DNA of 64,000 nucleotides from Prostheceraeus crozeri (GCA_907163375.1 CAJQUW010008653.1:62001-126000), one strand, 5' to 3'. Positions 37,624 through 49,463 are shown, counted from the first letter of the stretch. A program made the numbers and translations. Notes: a model not told the origin generated them from the sequence alone.

Positions 37624-37881
37624 AAGCAAGCACATCAGAGAGTGTTGCCGCAATCAAGAAATCAAGTTTGAAGCTGTGCCTTTATTTCAGTTATTAGACA
37701 GCTCATAGAGTAGAAAGGGAGGCAAAAGAGAGATATTTCATATTGAAATTCAAACCTCCCTTAAACTGCCAATGAGCCAAATTTAATTCATTCATTTTCG
37801 ACTGATGAAGTGGAAACCATCAATAAACCACAGAAACCGGTTACGCAAAGACGTGTTTTTGGTATGATCGCTTTATCATTT
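37624..37881 (+). repeat. Inverted arm (right) of the split PLE
   Basis: Mirror image of 32332-32589. It places the last GIY-YIG codons, 3' UTR and hammerhead-like motif of the PLE on + just upstream of the minus-strand PLE. This is an inverted partial copy, as often seen at PLE 5' ends. Confidence 0.88.
37793..37851 (+). ncRNA. Hammerhead-like ribozyme motif
   Basis: CTGATGA at 37802-37808, stem II GTGG/CCAC with a 14-base loop, GAAACCGGTT at 37833-37842. Stem III is ACC/GGU without a loop. Stem I is weak. Mirror of 32362-32420. Confidence 0.45.
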
Positions 37882-37919
37882 TTTATGTATCTATTTGAAC
37901 GTCTCCATTTACTGATATT

Positions 37920-37920
<1 letters not shown>

Positions 37921-37985
<65 letters not shown>
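37921..37985. repeat. (TA)n microsatellite
   Basis: About 32 uninterrupted AT units. It directly abuts the 5' end of the PLE fragment at 37988 and lies 40 bp from the PLE arm. Confidence 0.98.
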
Positions 37986-37987
<2 letters not shown>

Positions 37988-38956
37988 ATGGCTGCTTTTG
38001 CGCTAGACATGATAGAAAGTAAATTTCATAAGTGCGAAGGCAAATTGCCTTTCTTTTATCGTCGTTATGTGGACGATTGCTTCGTCATAGTCAGAGACAG
38101 AAGCGAAGCTAGCGCCTTTTTGAATTTTTTGAATAATGTGGATGATAACATTCCATTCACTATTGAGGAGAGTAAGAACAACAGTATTACATTTCTGGAT
38201 ACTGAGGTCACTCTTCAGTCTGGAGAATTTCATATCGATTTCCACATGAAATCTACTAACACAGGAGTATATACTCCATATTTCGCTTATGCTCCCGAGA
38301 AGTACAAAATGGCAGCAATTCGATCATTGTTGTCTCGTGCGTTCAAGATTTGTTCAAATTGGGATCTTTATCAGTCTGCTGCTGACAAAATTATTGAGTT
38401 CAAAGATAACGGTTTTCCTGATGATAAACTATTCAAAATAAAACAACAAATTGAGCAGAAAACTTGTGTGCAGACAACTGAATCAAAATCGGAAAATGAT
38501 AAAAAAATCATTTACTGGTCACTTCCATTCATTCAAGAAGGCTCTAAAGAATTGAATAGCAGGATCCACAAAATTAACCAAAGTCTCTCTGAAGCTGTTA
38601 TTAAACCCGCTTACAAAACTTCCAAGCTCAGAGATTTTTTTCAAAATAAAGATAAGATTGCGAGTGGCTTGAAATCAAACATAGTCTACAATTATGCCTG
38701 TGACCGCTGTTCGATGCGGTACATCGGTGCCACCACTAGGCACTTTAACACTCGCATTAGTGAGCACCTTAGAGGCTACCCAACTCACACTGAAGTTTCG
38801 ATGCACGAGCATGCACCGAAACAAGATAACTTTTCTATCTTGGGTTACTACAAATTTCCGTTTATTCTCGAATCAATTTTGATAGCTAACAATTCTGATT
38901 CTGACTGCCTTGCGAATGAACGGAACGGATCGTTTCCACTATCACTTAGATTGTGA
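37988..38956 (+). CDS. PLE protein: RT C-terminal part plus GIY-YIG endonuclease
   Basis: A 322-codon open frame. It begins near RT motif C (LPFFYRRYVDDCFVIV) and continues with NSITFLDTEVTLQSGEFHID (thumb), a linker including PYFAYAPEKYKMAAIRSLLS, the LPFIQEGSKELNSRI stretch and a GIY-YIG domain (NIVYNYACDRCSMRYIGATT, then RHFNTRISEHLRGYP). It ends at SLRL. RT motifs A and B are absent because the copy is truncated at the (TA)n tract. No stops within the frame, so it is comparatively recent. Confidence 0.88.
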   Translation: MAAFALDMIESKFHKCEGKLPFFYRRYVDDCFVIVRDRSEASAFLNFLNNVDDNIPFTIEESKNNSITFLDTEVTLQSGEFHIDFHMKSTNTGVYTPYFAYAPEKYKMAAIRSLLSRAFKICSNWDLYQSAADKIIEFKDNGFPDDKLFKIKQQIEQKTCVQTTESKSENDKKIIYWSLPFIQEGSKELNSRIHKINQSLSEAVIKPAYKTSKLRDFFQNKDKIASGLKSNIVYNYACDRCSMRYIGATTRHFNTRISEHLRGYPTHTEVSMHEHAPKQDNFSILGYYKFPFILESILIANNSDSDCLANERNGSFPLSLRL

Positions 38957-39114
38957 CGTAGAGTGTTTATGACACCGGTTGACATGTGACAAGTGACGTA
39001 TTCGATTTGGTGACGACTTTTATTGCAAATGTAAATGAAGATTACAATAATAATAATAATAACTATATAATAATAATTATAAAAAAAATGATGATAACAC
39101 AATCTTCCAAATCA
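38957..39114. other. Junction of two convergent PLEs with AT-rich simple repeat
   Basis: The 3' part of the + PLE meets the truncated 3' side of the minus PLE. In between lies an (AAT)n-like tract at 39041-39080. No gene. Confidence 0.5.
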
Positions 39115-40898
39115 ACTAAAAAAGTGCAAGTGTCAAGAAACGAAATTTCCGTTTTCCCCTCACCAGGTGTTTCTAACGTAAATCTGATGTCCTTAGAAAT
39201 GGAATTGGACAGGGAGAGTAAATCTTCAGGTAGACCGGCAAAGACGAAGAAAATATCATCAATGTACCTACGCCAGTATATGATATCCGTTCACCTCTCC
39301 ATAATCTGTTTTTCTATGAAATTCATGTACACGATGGCCAAGATAGGGGAAAGGGGGTTACCCATTGCTAAACCCCGACACTGATTGTAAAACTTGTCTT
39401 TAATACAAATGATATCAGATTTGATCGCTAAACCCAATAAATCAAGCAAAGATTGCCTATCTAGTGAAGACCACTCAGTAAGGTGAGCATTTACCAAGAA
39501 AAAACTAACAAAAATATCCAAGACATTGTTGATACCGGTAAGAGGGATACTTCCATATAAATTGGAAACATCCAGAGAACCAAAAGAGAATGAATTTTGA
39601 TTCATCTTACTAATCCTAATCTTTGTAATGGATTGAACGAAGGCGCTGGTGTCTTGAAGATGAGCATCAATCTTATCAAGAATGGGTTTGAAGACCATCG
39701 CAAGTAATTTACACAATGGGGTAGCCGGAGTATCTGTAGCACTAACAACTGGTCTGCGTCTAATAGGATCTTTGTGATCTTTGATGAGAAGATTCATATT
39801 ACTCGGAATAAGCTCACTACACATCACATTCTGAAGGCAAATCTTTATCTGACTGTCCGTTTGCCTATTAGCAACCGCTTTCAATTTGCGGTTAAAGGAT
39901 AGTTGTCTCGATGAAGGGAGGGTGGGGTTTGTCTCAACATAATTATCCATGTGTTCCTCAAAGAGTTGGTCATAATGAGACGTATCAATGGCTATTAAGC
40001 GATTAGACTTATCAGAGGGTACAACCCTAATATCAGGAGATTTACGGATATCACTGATGACCTTAAACATAGAGTTACTTCTGTGAACAGATTTAATTTT
40101 GTCAAACTCAGTCACAAGCTGATACTGCAAGTCATCGATCTTACTATTAATCTTGTCAGGAATGGTAGTACACAACTCACGAGACAAAGTCTTCGATTTG
40201 GGATCCTTGCATTTCCATAAAGAGGATCTCACTTCACTCTGTTCGCTGGGTGTCTCCGAAGATTTGTCATCTTGAAGATGGTAGGACATAACACGACGGA
40301 TCTTGTCTATTGAAGCGTTGATGATGTTTGAACCGCTGTTGAAATTCTTCCCGCTTGCACTAGGGACAAATGAAGGTCCTTTATCCAACACCGATGACTG
40401 TTCATCTGAGAATACGTGAGAAGATTCATTGGTGAAACCGTCCACTCGCGGAGGCTGGTCTTCTTCCATCCTGTCAGTAGAATAAGTTAGCAATTTATGC
40501 AGTTTGTTGTCCTTTCGTTGCTGTAGCTGTTTCACGATGATTGAGACCGTGTTTGAGTCCTCCTCCGTCAAAGGTCCTGCTGCACGGCTTTGCCACCTCA
40601 CCAAGTTCGCGTAAGTCCTTTTAATGGCAAGAGAAATCCACTGTCGACTCTGTCTCCTGGCTAGAAGATCCGCTTCACCACAAGGGTATGTAGAAGCTAG
40701 TTTGTTAGCCACTGTCAATCCATTCGGAATAACCTCACGACGTTTACATTCCTTCATGAAATGTAAATGCGATATCAATGCAGTCAGTTTCACTTCGCGC
40801 AGAAGCAATATATATTCGCGCAGAAGATATATATATATTTGAAATTGACCAGTATGTCTTCTGACTCGTGGGTTGCTTTTTGTTGTTACTTGGACCAT
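39115..40898 (-). pseudogene. PLE with long N-terminal region and RT, lacking its C-terminal nuclease
   Basis: The frame 40898-39291 (535 codons) has a polar N-terminus with SRQWISLAIKRTYANLVRWQ, then RSNSMFKVISDIRKSPDIRV, NMNLLIKDHKDPIRRRPVVS, FSFGSLDVSNLYGSIPLTGI (motif A) and QCRGLAMGNPLSPILAIVYM (motif B). After one frame change it continues as TDIIYWRRYIDDIFFVFAGL (motif C) to about 39115. The GIY-YIG part is missing. The order matches Penelope-type RTs, which process and prime their own RNA. It ends in the AT-rich junction with the convergent + PLE. Confidence 0.82.
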
Positions 40899-40980
40899 AC
40901 TTGATTACGTGATTGGTGGGAGTGTAAATTCACGTATGATTTGTCGGTGCTCAATATACCGAGAAAAGAAAACAATAATT

Positions 40981-41024
40981 CACACATGTTTCATCTTGCT
41001 TCAAAGACTTCCTCAGGTGTAACA
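40981..41024 (-). ncRNA. Possible hammerhead relic upstream of PLE
   Basis: On minus: TTACAC, CTGAGGA (fits CUGANGA), a weak TCTT/AAGA stem, GAAACATGTGTG. Stem I could pair ACAC with GTGT. The cleavage triplet is not a proper NUH in this register, so it is at best a relic. It lies 5' of the minus-strand PLE. Confidence 0.25.
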
Positions 41025-41039
41025 AGATGGCGTGAATGG

Positions 41040-43372
41040 AATCACTTAAATATATTGATCGACAACGCTCAGTAAAATGGTTTAGTCGTAACAAAAACAA
41101 TATCGACTATTTTTCGACTCTTTTCGGCTGCTGTGAGGAAACTATAGCACCGATTGGCCTGAAAATTTGTGCGAAAATAGCTGGTTATGTTACCTAATCA
41201 TGTAAGTTGGGTTGAAGTTTCTGATTAATTTCGTTTAGCTGATGGGTGTGGGTCTTTCCAACCTAAAATACATAGGTATCATCATACTGCTTATAAGCAT
41301 ATTTCATCAACCATTAAAGTTAAAGCTCCAAAACTTCACACGTCGACATTTTATTTGATACAAGCAATCTATTATCATCACAATAGTTTCTTTTCAATCA
41401 ATTCACTTGATTTCTTAAAAAATGAGGCGCAGACACAGTGTTCACCAAGATAACCAAGAACTAGAAATGCATTAATATTTATATATTTTGTTCCTATGAA
41501 TATTGTGAAATCAGTGTTATTCAGCATTCACTAAATCACTCCGTTGATATTGACATTTAGTAGTCAAGCATTCATATAGGCACAACATGCATAGTGCGCC
41601 ACGATTTAAGATATACTTATTATTACAATTCCCAGTCAACTTTGATTTGCTCCCAATATGCTTTATATCTAACAAATGCTATAAAAAATGCTACATAATT
41701 TTCCACATTATTGATGAAAGGAAAAACAACGATTTATTCGATGATATGTGTCATCTAAGTCACATGGATGTTCACTCGAAATTGAAATGTTATCAAAATA
41801 TTTAATGTTATCATTAATTTCGATTCAGACGCTTTAAAATCTGGTGATTTTCAAAGATACTGAATTTCAAAGAGCAATACATAAAAATTCTCTTTTTTCT
41901 GTCATTGGAAAGAGCCAAATTCATTTGATAGAATTATCTATTATCTATGGCTTTCATCAGGCAATGAATCTAGGAAGACATAAAGATGCAAAATTTACAT
42001 CAAGGTATGAAAGATACACATTTTCAAATTATTGCTCTTCCACCTGATGCTCGATAGGAGTAACGGGGGTAGCTGAAAATGGTAGATTTATTTTGAAGTC
42101 TGACATTGATTTCCAACAATTTCGTTGTGCTTTCACCATTTTCTGTAGGGAGACGACAAATATCTCTCCTATGCTCCGCTATAGGCAAGTTTTCGTAGTC
42201 AGGAACAGATACTGGCAACACAGTTGCATTGTCATTTTAATACTGCTCGCTATACCGGTAGTTATGCCGTACAGTTGAAATAAAGTAATAGCTCAATTTC
42301 AAGACCACAATTTCATCAATTTCATGTTTAATTTTAACTTGGAGAACCTAGCCGAAATAATAAACTTGAATATTAAGGATTATATCTATCATTCTGAATC
42401 AAACTCCATTACGTTTATCTGTGTTAACGGGCTCAGTAATAGATCATAATGCATTGCAATGTCTATTTGATAACTTAGAATTTCTTCTACTACGGATCCA
42501 GAAAATAGTCCAGACATTTTGTGCTAGTAATATTATGAAACATCATTTTGCTAAAGTCAGGCTACATCCGCTAAAAGTAACTAATGTATTGGGTTGCCTT
42601 TTGGCGCCACATGCCATATGGGATAATTTTCAAAATACGGTGAAAGATCTGAAATTGTGAAAATCGTGCTCACTTACGATTCGTTTCCTTTGAGTAAGTG
42701 ACGTCTTCAGAATGACTGATCTGGAACATTTTTGTGAACATGTATGATCTTCCCTTTCTTCATTACCTAATATTGAACAACGTCTATAATTTTCAGTTGA
42801 TGAAATGAAGTTAGTGTCGGTGGCGGTTGCTGCAGTAATGTTTAGGACTAGGCCTAATTCTTTAGTTCATCCCCTGGTCTTTCCTTGTGTAACCTACGGT
42901 GCAACCTGACTGATTTATCTACATTTGCAATCTACATTTGCATTTCACGCAACAATTTGTCGTCCTTATAAGTCTTAGTGTCATGGTCTCTGTGCCATTT
43001 ATTGATGCATCTGCAATTGATCGGCCATGCATCTGACACCTGCCAAATTTGAGTGTGAATTTATCGTAAATAACATTATATAATGGGATAAAAATTTCGG
43101 TTGGTTAGTTAAGCTTGTTTCACTGATTTAATTCGTGTTGTGAGGGGAATTCGGAGATTGCCCGATCTCAGTGGCGAATGAGCTCCGCACAACAGTTACA
43201 TGGTGTGAAGGTTCGTGAGTGCAAAATAATTAGTGAGATCTATAAGTGGCATTGTAAAGGGGTGATTTGTGGCGCGGAGTTGTGCGCGTGTTCTGTGTGT
43301 GTCGGGCATTTGCTCTGATGAATGTACTGTAGGGAGATAATTTTGTTGTTTTTTCAGTGTGCGAGGTAATCA
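41040..43372. other. Stretch without recognised features
   Basis: Over 2 kb of intronic sequence with no coding homology, RNA gene or clear repeat that I can identify. Confidence 0.45.
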
Positions 43373-43460
43373 CCGACAATGTGTGTTTATGATTATTATT
43401 TGCTGACAATGTGTGTGCATGATTATTATTCGCCGACAATGTGTGTGCATGATTATTTCA
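43373..43460. repeat. Minisatellite, about three units of 31-32 bp
   Basis: Units of the form CGACAATGTGTGTGCATG followed by ATTATTATT recur three times with small changes. The frame 43230-43439 on minus is a by-product of this repeat. Confidence 0.85.
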
Positions 43461-45548
43461 GTAACCGCTTTATTGTCACATAAGGTGGTTGTGTGTGTGC
43501 GTGGGTCTGTGGTTCACTTTTGCATGTTGAAGATGGTGGTGGTCGAGGTCCGAGGACATTTTAAAACGATCTCACTTATTTAAGCATGCGGACAGTAGCA
43601 GCCAGACCGTTTTCTGATATTGGTGCCGATGTAGGTGTTGTCCTTTGAACCTAATGCCGATGTTGATATCGTCCTTCGATCCTGATACCGATATAGGTAT
43701 GCATTGTGTGGTGTAATTGCTCTAACTGAACTCATTGGAACCAAAGATAACATCTTCAAAAACATCCGGAAAGATTATGTGTGTGTACAATGAGTGTTAG
43801 TAACAAATTCCATGTTAGAATTCGCTGTATGTTCATATATGGATGTGAAATTGTCGCTTTGGAATAGAGTCAGAAATTCATGGTTTTGTCATCCTCTACT
43901 AATTTCAGTTCGTTATGGAAAGCAGACACTGCACTCTCTGTATATACTTGCAATAGCAGAAATATTAATGACAATGTTTATTAATTTGAAAGAAAACTAA
44001 CACTAAAATGGATTGGAGTTGCTTGACAACTCCAACGAAAGAATGTTATCAGAACATCAGTGCTTACGAACCAAAAGAAAAGAACAAACGAGGAGTACGG
44101 AAATTCTGCTTAAAATCATTGCGCTTCCTAAAAATGTGTAAAAATGCTCGGTGATTTCATCAAAAATTTCAGTGCTTACACAAAATTTCAACTGTGTTAC
44201 GGTTCGTGTACACAACGGAAGCGCATGGTTAGCAGCTACTTACTGTACATGATTCTGCACACTGTTATTTAATGGGGATGATCAATGCGATGTCGATTTA
44301 TGTCGAGATAAGGACTCTCAGCAATGGCGTAAAGGAAGTCAGCATGCAGAGGGTAATCCAATCTTTTATCAAGCATCTTTGCTTTCTGTCGTCACTCGCC
44401 TCGCACTCTGATTAAACAACAAAATTATCCTCGACAGTACACAAATCAGAACAAACACTTGGCAGACGAACAAGCAAAACACTCGCACGACTCCTCGCCA
44501 ACAAATCACCTGTCTACAGACAGGTCTTCTTATGAGAAGAGTAGTTGCAGAAATAAGCCTGTCGGCTCACTCTTCCCCTCTTCGTCCCATCTTTATCTGT
44601 TGTCAGTTATTAAATGAAAGTAGTATAGCAAGCAGCGACTTGAAAAAACATCATGTCATTCTCGAGGAAATTGTGAATAATGAATTGAGGCTATATTTTT
44701 TTCTCATCAAATTTAAACATTTAATTGCATGTTTATTGCATGAGGTTCATAATCATGGCGTCTAAAGGAATTTTGATATTTTGTTACTTCACTGACATTA
44801 CATGATATTTCTGCTTGATGATACACTATTACGTCCGCTATATCTGGACTACAATAGTGAAGTATATTTTTTTGATAAAGGGGAAGCTGAAGTATCGATT
44901 TTGATATGAAATCACAGCAAATTTGCAATTTAAGTGTCGAAAACTGTTATTGTAGCCAGTCCTAAAAGTAGTGAAGCTCCTCTGCAGATATGAGATAATC
45001 TAAAGCAGTCTACATTGACATGCTTATCGCGCTTCCCGTTGGTAACTTGTTGGTTGATTACATTGACAAAACAATACTTATGAATGAGGTTTTTCTTTCT
45101 TTGACTTGACATTTCAACCGGAAATAACTATCGCATGCATGGCTTCATTAATGGTGAAGCATGGAAATTTATTAAAATGTGATGGAATACGTTGATGTGT
45201 TAAAGTGAGCATTGCATTATCATTTTTTGATAGAGTTTGTTTAAATAGTTAATTTCTATTGACAAACATTTCTAATGTTTACTATTTCATCAATTTAATT
45301 TTGCTGCTTGAGGTTGTTGTCATATTTATCTTCAATGTGAACAACTATGGTTTGTATGTAGGGCGTCGGCTTCTTTTCCCACCTTTTTAAGTACCTATTC
45401 ATTTGTGATATCGGAGGACCAGTGAATTGCATCATCCTCTGAAGCATCTTCTATTGAGAAGTCTCTATCATTCTTTGTCTTCTTTTCGCATTGTCCAAAC
45501 GTCACAACCTTATGTTGCAAGTGGTCGTGTAAGTTATGTTTGGGGTTA
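43461..45548. other. Stretch without recognised features
   Basis: Intronic sequence; GT-rich near its start. Nothing coding or structured recognised. Confidence 0.45.
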
Positions 45549-45826
45549 GAAAGGACTCCGGCTTTTGATGCGACTTCAGGACTTGACGAAATTCGTAGTT
45601 GGAAAATCGATTTTTGATAGCACTCGACTTCGGGGTTTCACAAACCTCTGGCTTTTAATAGGACTCCGACTCGTACTTCGGGTTTTGAAAGGACTCCGGC
45701 TTCTGATATGACGCCGATTCCCGGGTTTGACAGGATTCCGACTCTGCTCCGGGAGTAGAAGTAGTAGTAGTAGTAGTAGTAAGTAGTAGTAGTAAGTAGT
45801 AAGTAGTAGCAAGTAGCAGAAAAACA
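45549..45826. repeat. Degenerate minisatellite followed by (GTA)n
   Basis: From 45549 to about 45755 units like AAGGACTCCGGCTTTTGAT and GGACTCCGACT recur irregularly five or six times. From about 45758 to 45826 a (GTA/AGT)n tract with occasional AAGT units follows. Confidence 0.85.
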
Positions 45827-45905
45827 TAAAATTACATACCCGACCTACTCTCTGCGATAGGCGTCAATGCCAATTCACCGTATCTATGGCATCATTCATT
45901 GCTCT

Positions 45906-45907
<2 letters not shown>

Positions 45908-45937
<30 letters not shown>

Positions 45938-46353
45938 AATAAATAGAATCAAAAATGGCAATAATATAAGAAATGATTAAACCAAATCAAAACAATCTAA
46001 GTATTTCCCTACCGGTATCGTCTCTTCTCGAGACTTTTCAACGGAATGATGCTTTATTTTTTAAAAATAGGGCTACAAAATATTTCTTCTTGAATAAAAA
46101 TATCTTCTCGGGAGAAGAAAGAAAAATATTTCATTACTATGCTTAAGCCAGACCTTAATTCTGACACGTGAATTATTTTTCGTTTAATCTCTATGCTCAA
46201 AGGTAGCCATGTAATAAGTTTATATTTTTGTAGATTTCTATTATGATGTAGCCTTATTTTTAAAAAATAAAGCATTATTCCCTTGAAAAGTCTCGAGAAG
46301 AGACGATTCCGGTAGGGAAATACTTAGATTGTTTTGATTTGGGTTAATCATTT

Positions 46354-46397
<44 letters not shown>
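45908..46397. repeat. Foldback element between two (TA)n tracts, hammerhead-like arms
   Basis: The arms 45964-46077 and 46247-46360 (114 bp) are near-perfect inverted copies around a 169-bp centre. (TA)n runs lie at 45908-45934 and 46357-46397. Each arm holds a hammerhead-like fold (see 46278-46320). No coding region. It resembles a PLE-type terminal pair like that at 30871-31485. Confidence 0.8.
46278..46320 (+). ncRNA. Hammerhead-like fold with diverged core
   Basis: TTCCC and GGGAAA form stem I. TTGAAAA stands where CUGAUGA is expected, GTCTC-GAGAA-GAGAC forms stem II, and GATTCCGGTA (GATACCGGTA in the other arm) stands in place of GAAACCGGTA. The architecture is that of a hammerhead; the core is degraded. 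Mirror copy on minus at 46004-46046. Confidence 0.35.
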
Positions 46398-46401
<4 letters not shown>

Positions 46402-46999
46402 GAATTTAAGTTAGATCAAAGATTTATTGACATTACTCCAAGTTTCACGATAACAAAATGGTCATCGATCATCAGATGTCAATATAGGAATAGTATCCAC
46501 TTTTAGAGGACATAAATGCATAGATTCCGAGGACACGTTAGTGTCCGAGGAATTTTGCATTTAGTGTCCGATAAAAGTGGATATTATTGGTATTCTAACC
46601 CAAAAATGATGAAATCTATATCAATGCTCTCTATCAATGCTTCATAGTACTGATAGTGCTTCATAAATTACTCATACTCATACTACATCTCCTAGATATG
46701 TGTACATTATTTTTCTAAATCTTAGTTTGCGCCTAGACATCCATAAAGGGATCCTTGACATCCATGTTTATTTAATAAGAAGTCCATGGGTCATTTCATA
46801 GTCTTTGAATGATAGCCTCAAGAATTCTATGACTACAGTTCCTAGATCTCCTTCACTAGCATAATCTGACAATATTGCAAAGGTTGACTACCTTCAAAAT
46901 TCAAAAAATCCATGGATGACAGTTTTGTAAACCGTAGCTTGATCACTTTTCTCGAATCACTCATACAAGAAGCACGCACGGTAGACAGTAGACTTAACT

Positions 47000-47371
47000 A
47001 TGCTCAATTCATCAAAAATCAAAAGCAACCAAATCAGTGGTTTAAGCTCAGAAAACTTGAATTTTCTTGAAATTCTAACAAACGATGACACTAATAATTA
47101 TGTGTATGATCAGTTTACGGGCTTAATAGATTCGCAGACTGCGGAGATAATTGAGTCGACAGCAGATTTTGACGACACTTCTTATCCCGATCTGAGTGAT
47201 GAAATTATGAGGGAAATTGCAAAAACAGAAGAGGATGCGAAAAACAAGCGCACAAGTGACCAGACGAAGCAGTACATTAGCAAGTTTAAAAAAAGCAAGT
47301 TTCGGATCGGTGAATACTGCTGCTTAAATCATGTGATACCTTCATTTTCTTTGTTGGTGTTACACGTTTAA
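47000..47371 (+). pseudogene. Inverted copy of the Crypton N-terminal coding region
   Basis: Encodes the same first 97 residues as the minus gene (start MLNSSKIKSNQISGL) with one visible change (Ile for Thr in GLxDSQ). It then runs out of the repeat into unrelated frame (KSKFRIGEYC). It cannot encode a recombinase alone. Confidence 0.85.
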
Positions 47372-48586
47372 TATAGCGCTGCACCGAATCATTCCTTTTA
47401 TGACCAGTAACCGTTTGAATCTGGTCCGTTGTGCACCCTTTTGAGAACATCTCCGAAACGACTGTTGCACGCACACAGTGATTGGTGTAAATTGCGTTTA
47501 GGTCTGCTTCCCTTGAAATGATTTTCATTGCATCATTCAACAAATACTTCCCCACGACTTGTGTATCCGAGTACCATGTAGCATTACTCTCCCAACCGCC
47601 ACTCTCCATTTTTGATTTCTGCAGCGGCTTCGGGAATAAGCATGTGCAATTATCGGGGCTCTTGCTCAAATATAGTCGGATGGCTTCAACAGGACATTCA
47701 TCTTTCTTCTCTGGTTTTGCATACATCACAATGTCTTTAATATTCTCGTAATTCCTTTTATTGAGTGTTGTTGATCTCACATTTTTTTCTTCAAGAGTTT
47801 TATTACACACAATGAATTCACGATTGTCGCTATCCACTGAGAAGACAAGAGATTCCTTTTGGAGATTCCTCATCCACTCTCTTCCTCGATAGGCAAAGTG
47901 GTAAATGATTAGAAAAATTACCTCGTGTTGCAAAACTTGAGGATTTTTTCTTGAAAAATAGTCACCAAGATTCAACAAATCAGTTGAATCAATTGCTCGC
48001 GCACTGTTTTGATTGTTGATCGTTTTCGTCGACTTAAGATATTTGGCAATCATGCATTTTATCATGCTATTTGCTTGATTAAATTCAACGTCTTTCAAAA
48101 TATTGACCTGTCGTCCAATGTCTGCGTTCAAGTAACGGTGAATTCCCGCCCGCATACATATTATTAGCGTAGATGGGCTGTAGAAATTCCCGTCTTGTCG
48201 AACAATTTACTGTACCAGAAGCGAAGGTATTGTGACAGATATTTCACTGGCATTTCTTCAATGTTTGTTGGTAGCTTTTCATCACGAAGAAATGATTTAA
48301 ACTTGCTAATGTACTGCTTCGTCTGGTCACTTGTGCGCTTGTTTTTCGCATCCTCTTCTGTTTTTGCAATTTCCCTCATAATTTCATCACTCAGATCGGG
48401 ATAAGAAGTGTCGTCAAAATCTGCTGTCGACTCAATTATCTCCGCAGTCTGCGAATCTGTTAAGCCCGTAAACTGATCATACACATAATTATTAGTGTCA
48501 TCGTTTGTTAGAATTTCAAGAAAATTCAAGTTTTCTGAGCTTAAACCACTGATTTGGTTGCTTTTGATTTTTGATGAATTGAGCAT
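47286..48586 (-). pseudogene. Crypton tyrosine recombinase (KIAA1958-like), one frameshift
   Basis: The N-terminal frame (48586-48164) has an acidic start and a SAM-like/core-binding region TKQYISKFKSFLRDEKLPTN with VKYLSQYLRFWYSKLF. After one frame change near 48180 the second frame (to 47286) holds MRAGIHRYLN, HFAYRGREWMRNL (first catalytic Arg region), TNHCVRATVVSEMF (H-x-x-R) and VTGHKRNDSVQRYIK (H and the catalytic Tyr). It is a full tyrosine-recombinase set as in Cryptons and the host protein KIAA1958. It would cut and join DNA through a 3' phosphotyrosine. Confidence 0.82.
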
Positions 48587-49415
48587 AGTTAAGTCTACTG
48601 TCTACCGTGCGTGCTTCTTGTATGAGTGATTCGAGAAAAGTGATCAAGCTACGGTTTACAAAACTGTCATCCATGGATTTTTTGAATTTTGAAGGTAGTC
48701 AACCTTTGCAATATTGTCAGATTATGCTAGTGAAGGAGATCTAGGAACTGTAGTCATAGACTTCTTGAGGCTATCATTCAAAGACTATGAAATGACCCAT
48801 GGACTTCTTATTAAATAAACATGGATGTCAAGGATCCCTTTATGGATGTCTAGGCGCAAACTAAGATTTAGAAAAATAATGTACACATATCTAGGAGATG
48901 TAGTATGAGTATGAGTAATTTATGAAGCACTATCAGTACTATGAAGCATTGATAGAGAGCATTGATATAGATTTCATCATTTTTGGGTTAGAATACCAAT
49001 AATATCCACTTTTATCGGACACTAAATGCAAAATTCCTCGGACACTAACGTGTCCTCGGAATCTATGCATTTATGTCCTCTAAAAGTGGATACTATTCCT
49101 ATATTTGTATTGAGGACAACAGTGGATCGGCATCATCCCAGGTTTTTTCAACTCATTATTCTGTTTCTGAAACAAAGACAACTGTATCAAGCGAGTCTGG
49201 AACTGTTCGGCGCCCGACCTCAATTCTGAGAAGGAATGGGTATGTGCTAGAATTTTATTTGGATTAGAATGGACAGCACTTGTAATATGAGTAATTTCTA
49301 TGTTTGCACAGTTTGCGTATGTTGCACATGTTCTTTCAGATTTTTTGGCATAGAGTTTTCTGCCGGACAATAATGCGGTTTTTAATTCAATGCAAATTCA
49401 TATATCAATCAGCGG

Positions 49416-49463
49416 ACAATAATGCCAACTACGGCATTAGTGTCCGCTGATTGATGTAGAAAT
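49416..49463. repeat. Hairpin with TTAGTGTCCG-type motif near the Crypton
   Basis: CAATCAGCGGACA at 49416 pairs with TGTCCGCTGATTG at 49451-49463, with an inner ATGCC/GGCAT stem. A similar hairpin (GAGGACACGTTAGTGTCC) lies inside both Crypton arms at about 46530-46547. The following TTTCATCATTTTTGGGTTAG is also shared with the arms. Confidence 0.7.

Larger units (their letters stand above)
46481..49105 (-). mobile_element. Crypton (tyrosine-recombinase transposon) framed by 810-bp inverted copies of its 5' part
   Basis: The arms 46481-47290 and 48296-49105 are inverted copies with constant offset and very few differences. The right arm holds the natural 5' flank and first third of the gene. 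The unique 1005-bp centre holds the catalytic domain. The left arm repeats the 5' flank and first third backwards, directly after the gene end. Cryptons have no terminal inverted repeats by definition, so this is an unusual rearrangement or a new element type. Confidence 0.8.

Noticed and set aside
37810-38022. Open frame with long Ile-Tyr repeats (also at 49894-50118)
   Set aside because: It is only the translation of a (TA)n microsatellite.
40981-41024. Full hammerhead ribozyme call upstream of the minus PLE
   Set aside because: The cleavage triplet and stem III do not fit; kept only as a low-confidence relic.
43230-43439. His/Asn/Thr-rich minus-strand open frame
   Set aside because: By-product of the 31-bp minisatellite; no independent coding evidence.
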